The notes beneath the pieces are model-generated. The model was given only the letters and a program-made list of their open reading frames with translations. It did no database searches and was not told the origin of the DNA. A program made the position numbers and the translations under genes. From assembly GCA_009776625.1 (NCBI GenBank), contig WRNL01000069.1, positions 1-8,048 of the forward strand: 8,048 nt of DNA, read 5' to 3'. The DNA is from Methanomassiliicoccaceae archaeon. GTDB lineage: Archaea; Thermoplasmatota; Thermoplasmata; Methanomassiliicoccales; Methanomethylophilaceae. Below, in pieces: positions 1 through 5,600 of the stretch. Positions within the stretch are counted from its first letter, which is position 1. Each line of letters begins with the position of its first letter.

Positions 1-424
1 CATGGAGAGGCTCGCAGCCGTCATGCTGTCAGGAAGGTTCACCCTCTCGGACATGTACCTCCAGATGGCCGCCGTGAGCAAGATGGGCACCCTCCAGAAG
101 ATCGTGTCATTCCTCCCCGGCTTCGGCAGCCTGCAGGGCAAGATAGACTACGAGGAGTCGCAGAAGAAGCTCTCCAGGTTCAAGGTGATCATGGACTCCA
201 TGACGAAGGAGGAGAAGGACGAGCCCCACCTCATCAAGGGGAAGCGCATAGAGAGGATCGCCGGCGGCGCCGGGGTCACGACGCACGACGTGAGGGAGCT
301 GCTCAAACAGTACAACCAGAGCAAGAAGACGATCAGCGCGATGGGCAAGGACCGCAAGATGCGCAAGCAGATGATGAAGCAGATGGGCAACATAGACCTG
401 GGCGACCTGCAGGACCTCCCGTGA
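1..424 (+). CDS. srp54: Signal recognition particle 54 kDa protein, C-terminal M domain (5' partial)
   Basis: This is the last 140 residues of the SRP GTPase; the NG domain lies before the window. The M domain binds 7S SRP RNA and hydrophobic signal sequences so that ribosomes can be delivered to the membrane. A methionine-rich stretch starts near visible residue 8 (LSGRFTLSDMYLQM) and is followed by the finger-loop-like FLPGFG. The helix and loop RIERIAGGAGVTTHDVRELL (about residues 82-101) matches the RNA-binding segment normally written RIA-x-GSG. The tail is rich in lysine and methionine. The first visible ATG, at base 2, is internal and not the true start, because complete family members run to about 440-450 residues. 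The gene ends with TGA, and trmY begins 4 bases later, so the two are probably co-transcribed. The GAG in place of GSG is a mild variant. Identification is firm. Confidence 0.95.
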   Translation, partial: MERLAAVMLSGRFTLSDMYLQMAAVSKMGTLQKIVSFLPGFGSLQGKIDYEESQKKLSRFKVIMDSMTKEEKDEPHLIKGKRIERIAGGAGVTTHDVRELLKQYNQSKKTISAMGKDRKMRKQMMKQMGNIDLGDLQDLP

Positions 425-428
425 TCCC

Positions 429-1019
429 ATGAGGCGCTTCGTTGTCGTGGGCCACAAGGCCGTGACGACCGGCGATTTCAAGCTCGACGACATCGCCGGC
501 GGCGCGGGGAGGCTGGACATACTGGTCAGGTGCGTCAACTCCGCGTTCTTCCTGAGCCACGACATAAGGAAGGACACCGAGCTGTTCCTCGTGCTCCAGG
601 GCGGGTGCGACCCGCCCAAGACGGTGAGGTTCGCCGGGAGCGAGCTGAGGTACCTAAACCCCGACGAGAGGAGCACGTCCGCCCTGATAAGGAACGCCCT
701 CATGAAGAGGGTCGGCGAGGGGGAGGAGAGGTCGTCGCCGGGGATATACGTCTCCAAGGCGTCCTTCGCGGACGTGATCGGGGCCCTCTCCGAGAAAGGC
801 GGCATGGTCTACCTGAGAGAGGACGGCGCCGACGTCAGGGCCGGCGGGCTGCCGCCGGACCCCGTGTTCGTGCTGAGCGACAACGTGGACCTGACCGAGG
901 AGGAGGAGCGCGTCCTCCTCGGTCACGGGGCCATGGAGGTGTCCATCGGCCCCCACAGCCTCCACGGGGACCACTGCATAGTCATCGCCCACAACGAGAT
1001 GGACAGGTCCCCGCCCTGA
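429..1019 (+). CDS. trmY: tRNA (pseudouridine(54)-N(1))-methyltransferase TrmY
   Basis: This 196-residue protein matches the archaeal SPOUT-class TrmY family (DUF358), which uses S-adenosylmethionine to methylate N1 of pseudouridine 54 in the tRNA T-loop, giving m1-pseudouridine. Visible landmarks are the N-terminal strand RRFVVVGHKA, the block IAGGAGRLDILVRCVNSAFFLSHDIRKD (about residues 22-49, family form GSAGR-D...R...SH-IR-D) and LRYLNPDER (about 74-82). The C-terminal knot region contains FVLSDNVDL, VSIGPHSL and HCIVIAHNEMD, which form the cofactor-binding trefoil knot in this family. Length is typical. The start at 429 lies 4 bases after the srp54 stop, with no clear Shine-Dalgarno between them, so translation may be coupled. 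The gene ends in TGA at 1019. The family's usual GSAG serine is glycine here. Function is assigned from family resemblance and is confident. Confidence 0.93.
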   Translation: MRRFVVVGHKAVTTGDFKLDDIAGGAGRLDILVRCVNSAFFLSHDIRKDTELFLVLQGGCDPPKTVRFAGSELRYLNPDERSTSALIRNALMKRVGEGEERSSPGIYVSKASFADVIGALSEKGGMVYLREDGADVRAGGLPPDPVFVLSDNVDLTEEEERVLLGHGAMEVSIGPHSLHGDHCIVIAHNEMDRSPP

Positions 1020-1022
1020 ACC

Positions 1023-1030
1023 CTTTTATG
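1023..1030 (+). promoter_or_regulatory. Putative TATA box for the zinc-ribbon gene
   Basis: CTTTTATG is centred about 25.5 bases before the ATG at 1052. Archaeal transcription normally starts about 25 bases downstream of the TATA centre, so the mRNA would begin at or next to the start codon. A GGGAG at 1037-1041 could act as a Shine-Dalgarno only if transcription began further upstream, for example by readthrough from trmY. Confidence 0.5.
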
Positions 1031-1051
1031 CTTGGCGGGAGATAACGGTGC

Positions 1052-1264
1052 ATGTCGGACCAACCTGAGAGGATACCGCAGCACAGGCACTGCCGCAGTT
1101 GCGGCAAGGCGTTCGTCGGCGAGGGGGAGTTCTGCGGCGAGGAATGCAGGGCCTCGGCCGGCGCGGGCGCGAAGAAGAAGATAAGGAAGCTGTTCATCGT
1201 GTGGCTGGTCATCGTGGGCGCGACGGTCGCCATAGCCGCCGCGTACTACCTCATGACGCCGTGA
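1052..1264 (+). CDS. Small zinc-ribbon protein with one C-terminal membrane helix (DUF2116-like)
   Basis: This 70-residue protein has an N-terminal zinc-ribbon-like module with paired cysteines C14-x2-C17 and C28-x3-C32 (HCRSCGKAFVGEGEFCGEEC). A short basic linker (KKKIRK, about residues 41-46) follows, then one hydrophobic helix at about residues 47-67 that ends nearly at the C-terminus. The basic residues just before the helix suggest the zinc domain stays in the cytoplasm. The layout resembles the archaeal DUF2116 family, whose function I do not know. The gene stands 32 bases after trmY with its own TATA-like box, and the coaD fusion starts 20 bases after its TGA, so those two may be co-transcribed. 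It is short, but the cysteine pattern, the helix and the high GC at third codon positions argue that it is real. Zinc binding and topology are inferred. Confidence 0.85.
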   Translation: MSDQPERIPQHRHCRSCGKAFVGEGEFCGEECRASAGAGAKKKIRKLFIVWLVIVGATVAIAAAYYLMTP

Positions 1265-1284
1265 GGGCGTCCGGGGGCTTATGC

Positions 1285-2244
1285 ATGAGATCCGTCGTGG
1301 CGGGCACATTCGACGTCCTGCACGAGGGCCACAGGCGGCTGATAAGGCGGGCGTTCGAGGCCGGGGACGAGGTCCTGGTGGGGATAACGTCCGACGGCAT
1401 GGCCTCCTCCAAAGAGGGGGGGCGCGCCCCCATCCATCTCAGGAGGAGGGAGCTCGAGGCGTTCCTCTGCGGGATGGGGAAGCCCTGGGAGGTCGTCGAG
1501 ATAAGCGACATGTACGGCCCGAGGGACAAGATGGATGCGTCGGACGTCCTCGTCGTGTCGGAGGAGACCGCGCCGAACGCCGAGCTGGTGAACCGCGAGC
1601 GCGCATCGAGGGGCGTCAGGCCGTTCGAGGTCGTCGTGGTCCCCCTTGTCGCCGCGTCCGACGGCGGCAAGATAAGCTCCGCGGGCGTTCTGAGGGGGGA
1701 CTATTCCAGGGAGGGGCGCTCCGACGCGGTGAGGGTCGCGGTGGGGTCCCTGAACCGGGTCAAGGTCGAGGCCGTGAGGGCCGTGATGGAGAGGGTGTTC
1801 GGCTCCGCCGTCATCGTGCCTGTCCGGGCCGGGAGCGGCGTGCCCGACCAGCCGTGGGGGCCCGAGACCCGCTCGGGGGCGGTGAACCGCGCCGTGGCGG
1901 CGCTCGGCGACCGCGACCTGTCCGTGGGCATAGAGGCGGGGGTGTTCCCCACCGAGGACGGCCTCTACGACTTCCAGTACTGCGCGGTGCTGGACAAGGG
2001 CGGGCGGATGACGGTCGGCGTGGGCCCGGGGTTCAGGTACCCCGACGAGGTCGCCGCGCTCGTGTCCGGCGGCATGACCGTGGGGGAGGCGGTGGAGAGG
2101 CTGCACGGCGATGCGGACATAGGGATGGGGCAAGGGGCGGTCGGGCTGCTCAGCATGGGGCTGCTCGACAGGAAGGCCCTGACGGAACAGGCGGTGGTGG
2201 CCGCCATGGTGCCGCGGATGGCGGGGCTGCGGCCGCCCGTTTGA
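1285..2244 (+). CDS. coaD: Bifunctional phosphopantetheine adenylyltransferase / DUF84 (inosine/xanthosine-type) NTP phosphatase fusion
   Basis: This 319-residue protein joins two enzymes. Residues 1 to about 145 form a nucleotidyltransferase of the archaeal PPAT type: AGTFDVLHEGH carries the HxGH nucleotide-binding motif (H13-H16), and DGGKISSAGVLRG (about 127-139) corresponds to the ISSTxxR motif. This domain would transfer AMP from ATP to 4'-phosphopantetheine, giving dephospho-CoA. Residues from about 150 to 319 match the DUF84/YjjX NTPase family, which hydrolyses non-canonical ITP and XTP. Its landmarks are GSLNRVK (154-160), VPDQPWGPETRSGAVNRA (186-203) and SVGIEAGVF (213-221). The start is set at 1285 because the PPAT strand begins immediately after it; an upstream extension to 1099 in this frame would overlap the zinc-ribbon gene and reads as low-complexity arginine-rich sequence. 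From memory, the same fusion is annotated in Thermoplasma relatives. Whether both activities occur here is inferred. Confidence 0.9.
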   Translation: MRSVVAGTFDVLHEGHRRLIRRAFEAGDEVLVGITSDGMASSKEGGRAPIHLRRRELEAFLCGMGKPWEVVEISDMYGPRDKMDASDVLVVSEETAPNAELVNRERASRGVRPFEVVVVPLVAASDGGKISSAGVLRGDYSREGRSDAVRVAVGSLNRVKVEAVRAVMERVFGSAVIVPVRAGSGVPDQPWGPETRSGAVNRAVAALGDRDLSVGIEAGVFPTEDGLYDFQYCAVLDKGGRMTVGVGPGFRYPDEVAALVSGGMTVGEAVERLHGDADIGMGQGAVGLLSMGLLDRKALTEQAVVAAMVPRMAGLRPPV

Positions 2245-2250
2245 GCCGGG

Positions 2251-2718
2251 TCAGGCCTTCGTGAGCGACACCGCTTTCTCGAGCACCTTCTCCGCATGGC
2301 TGGGGACCTTCACGCCTTTCCATGCTGCCTCGACGACGCCGTCCCCTCCGACGATGAAGGTGGACCTTATCGTCCCCTGGACCTCCTTGCCGTACATGGT
2401 CTTGGCCCCCCATACGCCGGCGCTCTCGGCGAGGCCGTGGTCGGGGTCGCTCAGGAGCTTGACCTTCAGCGAGTTGGCGTCCTTGAACTTCCTATGGGAT
2501 TCCACGGTGTCCCTGCTCACGCCGATCACCGGTATGTTCCTCAGCATGAACTTGGGGTAGAGGGACGAGAAGTCCTGCGCCTCCCTCGTGCACCCCGGGG
2601 TCCCGTCCCTCGGGTAGAAGTATATGACGTGCCTCACGCCCTCGAGGGACCTGCTGTCGAACCGCTCGCCGTTCTCGTCCATGAGGACGAACCCCGGGAA
2701 CCTGTCGCCCACGTCCAT
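2251..2718 (-). CDS. bcp: Peroxiredoxin, Bcp/PrxQ type, single-cysteine form
   Basis: This 155-residue thiol peroxidase would reduce hydrogen peroxide and organic hydroperoxides in the cytoplasm. The thioredoxin-like fold is recognisable from FPGFVLMDENGE, YFYPRDGTPGCTREAQDF with the peroxidatic cysteine C43, PVIGVSRD, LLSDPD and RSTFIVGGDGVV. Many Bcp proteins carry a resolving cysteine five residues after the peroxidatic one. Here that position is not cysteine, and C43 is the only cysteine in the protein, so it should work as a 1-Cys enzyme that relies on an external thiol for recycling. The ATG overlaps the pheT stop by one base (TGATG), and AGGAGG sits 9 bases upstream, which fixes the start. 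The gene is last in the hmgA-pheT-bcp operon. Its stop lies 6 bases from the stop of the convergent coaD fusion. Confidence 0.94.
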   Translation of the reverse strand: MDVGDRFPGFVLMDENGERFDSRSLEGVRHVIYFYPRDGTPGCTREAQDFSSLYPKFMLRNIPVIGVSRDTVESHRKFKDANSLKVKLLSDPDHGLAESAGVWGAKTMYGKEVQGTIRSTFIVGGDGVVEAAWKGVKVPSHAEKVLEKAVSLTKA

Positions 2719-4373
2719 CAGAACAGGCCTCCTGCCCTCCCGCCGACGATGCCCGACAGGTCGATCTCGAACGCCGCCACCGGGTGCGTTATCCCGAAGT
2801 CGGTGACCACCTTGGGGGACACCTCGCCGAAGAACCCCATCTCGCGGCCCCCGCAAGACACGAACGCCCCCCTGCCCTCGATGAACGCCCCGTACCCGCA
2901 GGGGGACACGGCGTGCTCCACGCCCATCTCCCTGACCACGGACTCGGTTATCGACTTTATCTCGGTGAACGGCGCCCTCGAGGCGGTCACCATCCCGCAG
3001 AGGCGGGGGGAGCAGCGGTGCCCGTCGGAGACGAGGCCGACCTCGAATATCCTCTGGGGGAGGTCCCTGTGCCTGTTGTGTCGGAGTATCCTCATCAGGC
3101 TCGGCATCAGGTAGGACCGCAGGCAGGTGTGGTCCTCGGTTATCGGGTTGGTGATGCGGGTGGGGGCCTTCGCCGGGAGGCCGGAGATGCCGAACTCGTC
3201 CCTCTCGTTGCTGAGGGTCAGCGTCGTGACCTCCATGAAGCCGAGGCCAACCATGACGTCCCTCATCTTGTCGGACAGGGAGGTCAGGGGCTCCAGCCCC
3301 CCAGGCGTCTGCCTCGAGGCGTACGGGCCGCCGAAGCGCTCGAACCCGTGGCCTATGGCCACGTCCTCGAACAGGTCCACCTTGTGCATTATGTCCAGCC
3401 TCGTGGACGGGACGGTCACCTCGATCTCGTCGCCCCTGACGGCGGCGGACATCCCCATCCTCTCGGCGGCCGCCCCCATCTCGCCGGGGGACAGGCTGAG
3501 GCCGAGGAACCTGTTGCACTCCCCCACGGGGATGGAGAACGGCGTCCCGCCAAGGTCGGGGGACAGGCGCGGGTCGGCGCCCTCCATCCTCACGGCGCAT
3601 ATCCTGCCGCCGCGCTCGGCCAGCGCGGTCGCGACTATGTTCAGCGCCCCGTTCACCGCTTTCCGGTCCGTGCCGGTGACGTCGATGAATATGTTCTCCG
3701 TCCGCGGGGTGACCGCCGTGAGGGCGCCGTTTATTATCGGGGGGAAGGACAGCACGTCGCCGTCCCTGTCGAAGATCACCGGGTACGCCCCCTTCCCTTC
3801 CAGGAGGTGCGCGTACTCCCTGCCCTTCTCGTGCTCCTCCAGTATCGTTGCGAGGTCCATCGGCTCGGAGCGGTTCAGGGGCACGAAGGACGCCCCGAGG
3901 GGGCCCACCGCCGTGTACCTGAACGGCGGCACAACCTTGTCCAGGTCATGGACGCCGATGGCTATCTTGCTCCTCTTCCTGCCGATGGTCATGTGCAGCT
4001 TCTCCTGCAGCTCCATCAGGGACCTTATGGCCTCGTCGCCCATGGCGACCCCCCTGACGGCGGCGCATGCGAGGAACGGCCTCACGCCGAGCACGGCATC
4101 CTCCGTAACGACGGCTATGTCGGAGCCCTCCACCGCGTACTCCCTCATCCCAGGCTCGATGCCCAGGAACGCCCTGAGCGACCTGGCGAGCCCCTCCACG
4201 GAGAACATGTCCGGCCTGTCGGGGAAGAACTCCACCGACATGTCCTCCGAGCCCCCCTCGGTCTGGTGCATGTCGGCGCCGATGAGGGGTATCCTCTCGA
4301 CCAGCTCCTCCAGGGGGACGTCCCTACCTAGAAGGGAGCAGAGGTCGCTGTGCTTGAAGTTGATCACGGGCAT
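2718..4373 (-). CDS. pheT: Phenylalanine--tRNA ligase beta subunit, archaeal type
   Basis: This 551-residue protein is full length for the archaeal/eukaryotic-type beta subunit, which pairs with PheS in an alpha2-beta2 enzyme that charges tRNA-Phe. The N-terminal module includes VEFFPDRPDMFSVEGLARSL (about residues 47-66). A B3/B4-like editing region follows, at about 90-260 (LHMTIGRKRSKIAIGVHDLD, then FPPIING). The B5-like region is at about 275-345 (VPSTRLDIMHKVDLFEDVAI), and the catalytic-like core runs from about 355 to 545 (MRDVMVGLGFMEVTTLTLSN, RIFEVGLV). The beta subunit's core lacks aminoacylation activity in this enzyme class and acts structurally. The start lies 4 bases after the hmgA stop with no strong Shine-Dalgarno, so translation is probably coupled to hmgA. 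PheS is not in the window. Long open frames on the opposite strand are composition shadows. Confidence 0.95.
   Translation of the reverse strand: MPVINFKHSDLCSLLGRDVPLEELVERIPLIGADMHQTEGGSEDMSVEFFPDRPDMFSVEGLARSLRAFLGIEPGMREYAVEGSDIAVVTEDAVLGVRPFLACAAVRGVAMGDEAIRSLMELQEKLHMTIGRKRSKIAIGVHDLDKVVPPFRYTAVGPLGASFVPLNRSEPMDLATILEEHEKGREYAHLLEGKGAYPVIFDRDGDVLSFPPIINGALTAVTPRTENIFIDVTGTDRKAVNGALNIVATALAERGGRICAVRMEGADPRLSPDLGGTPFSIPVGECNRFLGLSLSPGEMGAAAERMGMSAAVRGDEIEVTVPSTRLDIMHKVDLFEDVAIGHGFERFGGPYASRQTPGGLEPLTSLSDKMRDVMVGLGFMEVTTLTLSNERDEFGISGLPAKAPTRITNPITEDHTCLRSYLMPSLMRILRHNRHRDLPQRIFEVGLVSDGHRCSPRLCGMVTASRAPFTEIKSITESVVREMGVEHAVSPCGYGAFIEGRGAFVSCGGREMGFFGEVSPKVVTDFGITHPVAAFEIDLSGIVGGRAGGLF
2728..2733 (-). 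promoter_or_regulatory. Shine-Dalgarno of bcp inside the pheT 3' end
   Basis: On the minus strand AGGAGG lies 9 bases upstream of the bcp ATG. It falls within the last codons of pheT. Together with the TGATG stop-start overlap it indicates re-initiation or independent ribosome loading at bcp and supports the chosen start. Confidence 0.7.
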
Positions 4374-4377
4374 CTTA

Positions 4378-5532
4378 TCAGCGCCCTAGCTCCATGTGCG
4401 CCTTGCCGAGGTGGCCCGCGGCCTGGGCGGAGATCGTCGACAGCTCCCCTGCGAGCACGGTGACCGCCACTATCTCGGCCAGCTTCTTGGCCTTCTCGTC
4501 GCCGAGGCACCCGATCATGCCCAGGGCCTCGGACTGGGAGGGGAGCCTCGTGCCCCCTCCGACGGTCCCGACCTCCACCGACGGCATCCTCACCGATATG
4601 TACAGGTCGCCGCCGACGTCCTCGCACATCGTCGTCGTCATGCTGCCGCTGACCACCTGCGCCGGGTCCTGCCCTGTCGCTATGTACACGGCGGCAAGCA
4701 TGTTCGCGGCGTGGGCGTTGGCACCGAGGGTGACGGACAGGGAGCTCCCGATGAGGTTCTTCCTCGTGTTGGTCTCGACGATGGACGCCGTGGTCGCGCG
4801 GAGCCTCCTCTCCACGATCTCCTTGGGTATCAGCGCCTCCGCGACGACGGTCTTGCCCCTGCCCCGTATCATGTTGATCGCGGCGGGCTTCTTGTCGCTG
4901 CACATGTTCCCCGACACGGACACCATCACGGCCCCAGTGGCAGCCTCTATCTCCTTGCACACGGCCTCGGTGGCGATCGTCGCCATGTTCATCCCCATGG
5001 CGTCGCCCGTTTCGTAGGTGAAGCGGATGAAGAGGTTCCTCCCCGCCGGGTACGACTCGACGGAGGCGAGCCGCCCGTGGTTCGTGGTCGCGTCCACGAC
5101 GGAGGATAGGCGGGGCATGTTGGCGCCAATCCATTCCATGACCCTCTCGCAGTGATCCAGCCCGTCGGTCCTGAACACCGGGGCCCTCGTCATGCCGTCC
5201 AGGAAGATCTTGACCCTGGCGCCGCCGCTCTCGTTGATGACGGACATCCCCCTGCCGATGGACGCCGTGAGCGCGCCCTCGGTGGTCGCCAGGGGCACGA
5301 TGAACTCCCCCTTCGCATGGTCTCCCTTTATGGTCACGGGGCCGGCGAACCCCAGGGGGACCTGCGTCGCCCCGATCATGTTCTCTATGTTCTTGGACGC
5401 CTTCTCCGAGTCGAAGCAGTATTTGGACACGCTCTCGAGGCTGGCCCCGGTGAACTCCTCGACCGCCCTCCGCCTCTCGTCGACGTCGGCGTGGGAGTAC
5501 CCCCTGTTCTTAAGGCCCCTTTTCTCTTCCAT
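4378..5532 (-). CDS. hmgA: 3-hydroxy-3-methylglutaryl-CoA reductase, class I, soluble archaeal form
   Basis: This 384-residue enzyme would reduce HMG-CoA to mevalonate, probably using NADPH, which is the committed step to isoprenoids and archaeal ether lipids. The class I catalytic set is complete: E85 in PLATTEGALTAS, K214 in CSDKKPAAIN, D289 in TGQDPAQ and H374 in AAGHLGKAHM. NENMIG-type substrate contacts appear as NIENMIGATQVPLGFAGPV (about 48-66), and the cofactor segment as GDAMGMNMA (176-184). There is no membrane anchor, as expected for archaeal enzymes. It heads an operon with pheT 4 bases downstream, then bcp. The ATG at 5532 is chosen because it follows a TATA-like box at the proper distance and gives the normal N-terminus. 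No Shine-Dalgarno precedes it, which suggests a leaderless mRNA. A 17-base dyad overlaps the promoter. Confidence 0.96.
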   Translation of the reverse strand: MEEKRGLKNRGYSHADVDERRRAVEEFTGASLESVSKYCFDSEKASKNIENMIGATQVPLGFAGPVTIKGDHAKGEFIVPLATTEGALTASIGRGMSVINESGGARVKIFLDGMTRAPVFRTDGLDHCERVMEWIGANMPRLSSVVDATTNHGRLASVESYPAGRNLFIRFTYETGDAMGMNMATIATEAVCKEIEAATGAVMVSVSGNMCSDKKPAAINMIRGRGKTVVAEALIPKEIVERRLRATTASIVETNTRKNLIGSSLSVTLGANAHAANMLAAVYIATGQDPAQVVSGSMTTTMCEDVGGDLYISVRMPSVEVGTVGGGTRLPSQSEALGMIGCLGDEKAKKLAEIVAVTVLAGELSTISAQAAGHLGKAHMELGR

Positions 5533-5550
5533 GCCACTACAACGGCTCTC

Positions 5551-5567
5551 CGATAATATAATTATCG
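5551..5567. promoter_or_regulatory. 17-base perfect dyad, candidate operator between hmgA and the membrane protein gene
   Basis: CGATAAT, a 3-base spacer ATA, then ATTATCG form a perfect 7-base inverted repeat. It covers the proposed hmgA TATA box and lies directly upstream of the divergent gene's box, so a dimeric regulator bound here could affect both directions. A weaker 5-base dyad, GCCTT at 5569-5573 and AAGGC at 5584-5588, flanks the second box. The symmetry could be partly chance in AT-rich promoter DNA, and no regulator gene is adjacent. Confidence 0.45.
5554..5561 (-). promoter_or_regulatory. Putative TATA box of the hmgA-pheT-bcp operon
   Basis: Read on the minus strand this is TTATATTA, centred about 25.5 bases before the hmgA ATG at 5532. 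Transcription would start at or beside the ATG. An alternative box on the same strand is TATATAAG at 5578 down to 5571, which would give a leader of roughly 15 bases. Confidence 0.5.
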
Positions 5568-5570
5568 AGC

Positions 5571-5578
5571 CTTATATA
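5571..5578 (+). promoter_or_regulatory. Putative TATA box of the polytopic membrane protein gene
   Basis: CTTATATA is close to the archaeal consensus TTTATATA and is centred about 26.5 bases before the ATG at 5601. This again predicts a leaderless transcript. No Shine-Dalgarno is visible before 5601. Confidence 0.55.
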
Positions 5579-5600
5579 CGCGGAAGGCCTACCGCAGGGC

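Noticed and set aside
257..505. A 14-base direct repeat ATCGCCGGCGGCGC at 257-270 (srp54) and 492-505 (trmY)
   Set aside because: Both copies encode I-A-G-G-A inside conserved motifs of unrelated proteins, in the same frame with the favoured codons. Coincidence is the simplest explanation.
1099..1284. An N-terminal extension of the coaD fusion back to 1099
   Set aside because: It would overlap the zinc-ribbon gene and adds arginine-rich shadow sequence; the conserved PPAT strand starts right after the ATG at 1285.
1281..2264. A 327-codon plus-strand frame beginning with an ATG 4 bases before the coaD start
   Set aside because: It overlaps the coaD fusion entirely in another frame and translates to low-complexity arginine/glycine sequence, whereas the frame from 1285 shows two clear enzyme domains.
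2784..4331. A 515-codon open frame antisense to pheT, and similar long frames opposite trmY, hmgA and rubrerythrin
   Set aside because: They arise from GC-rich third codon positions, which remove stops from the shadow frames. Their translations are rich in arginine, proline, glycine and histidine, with no recognisable domain.
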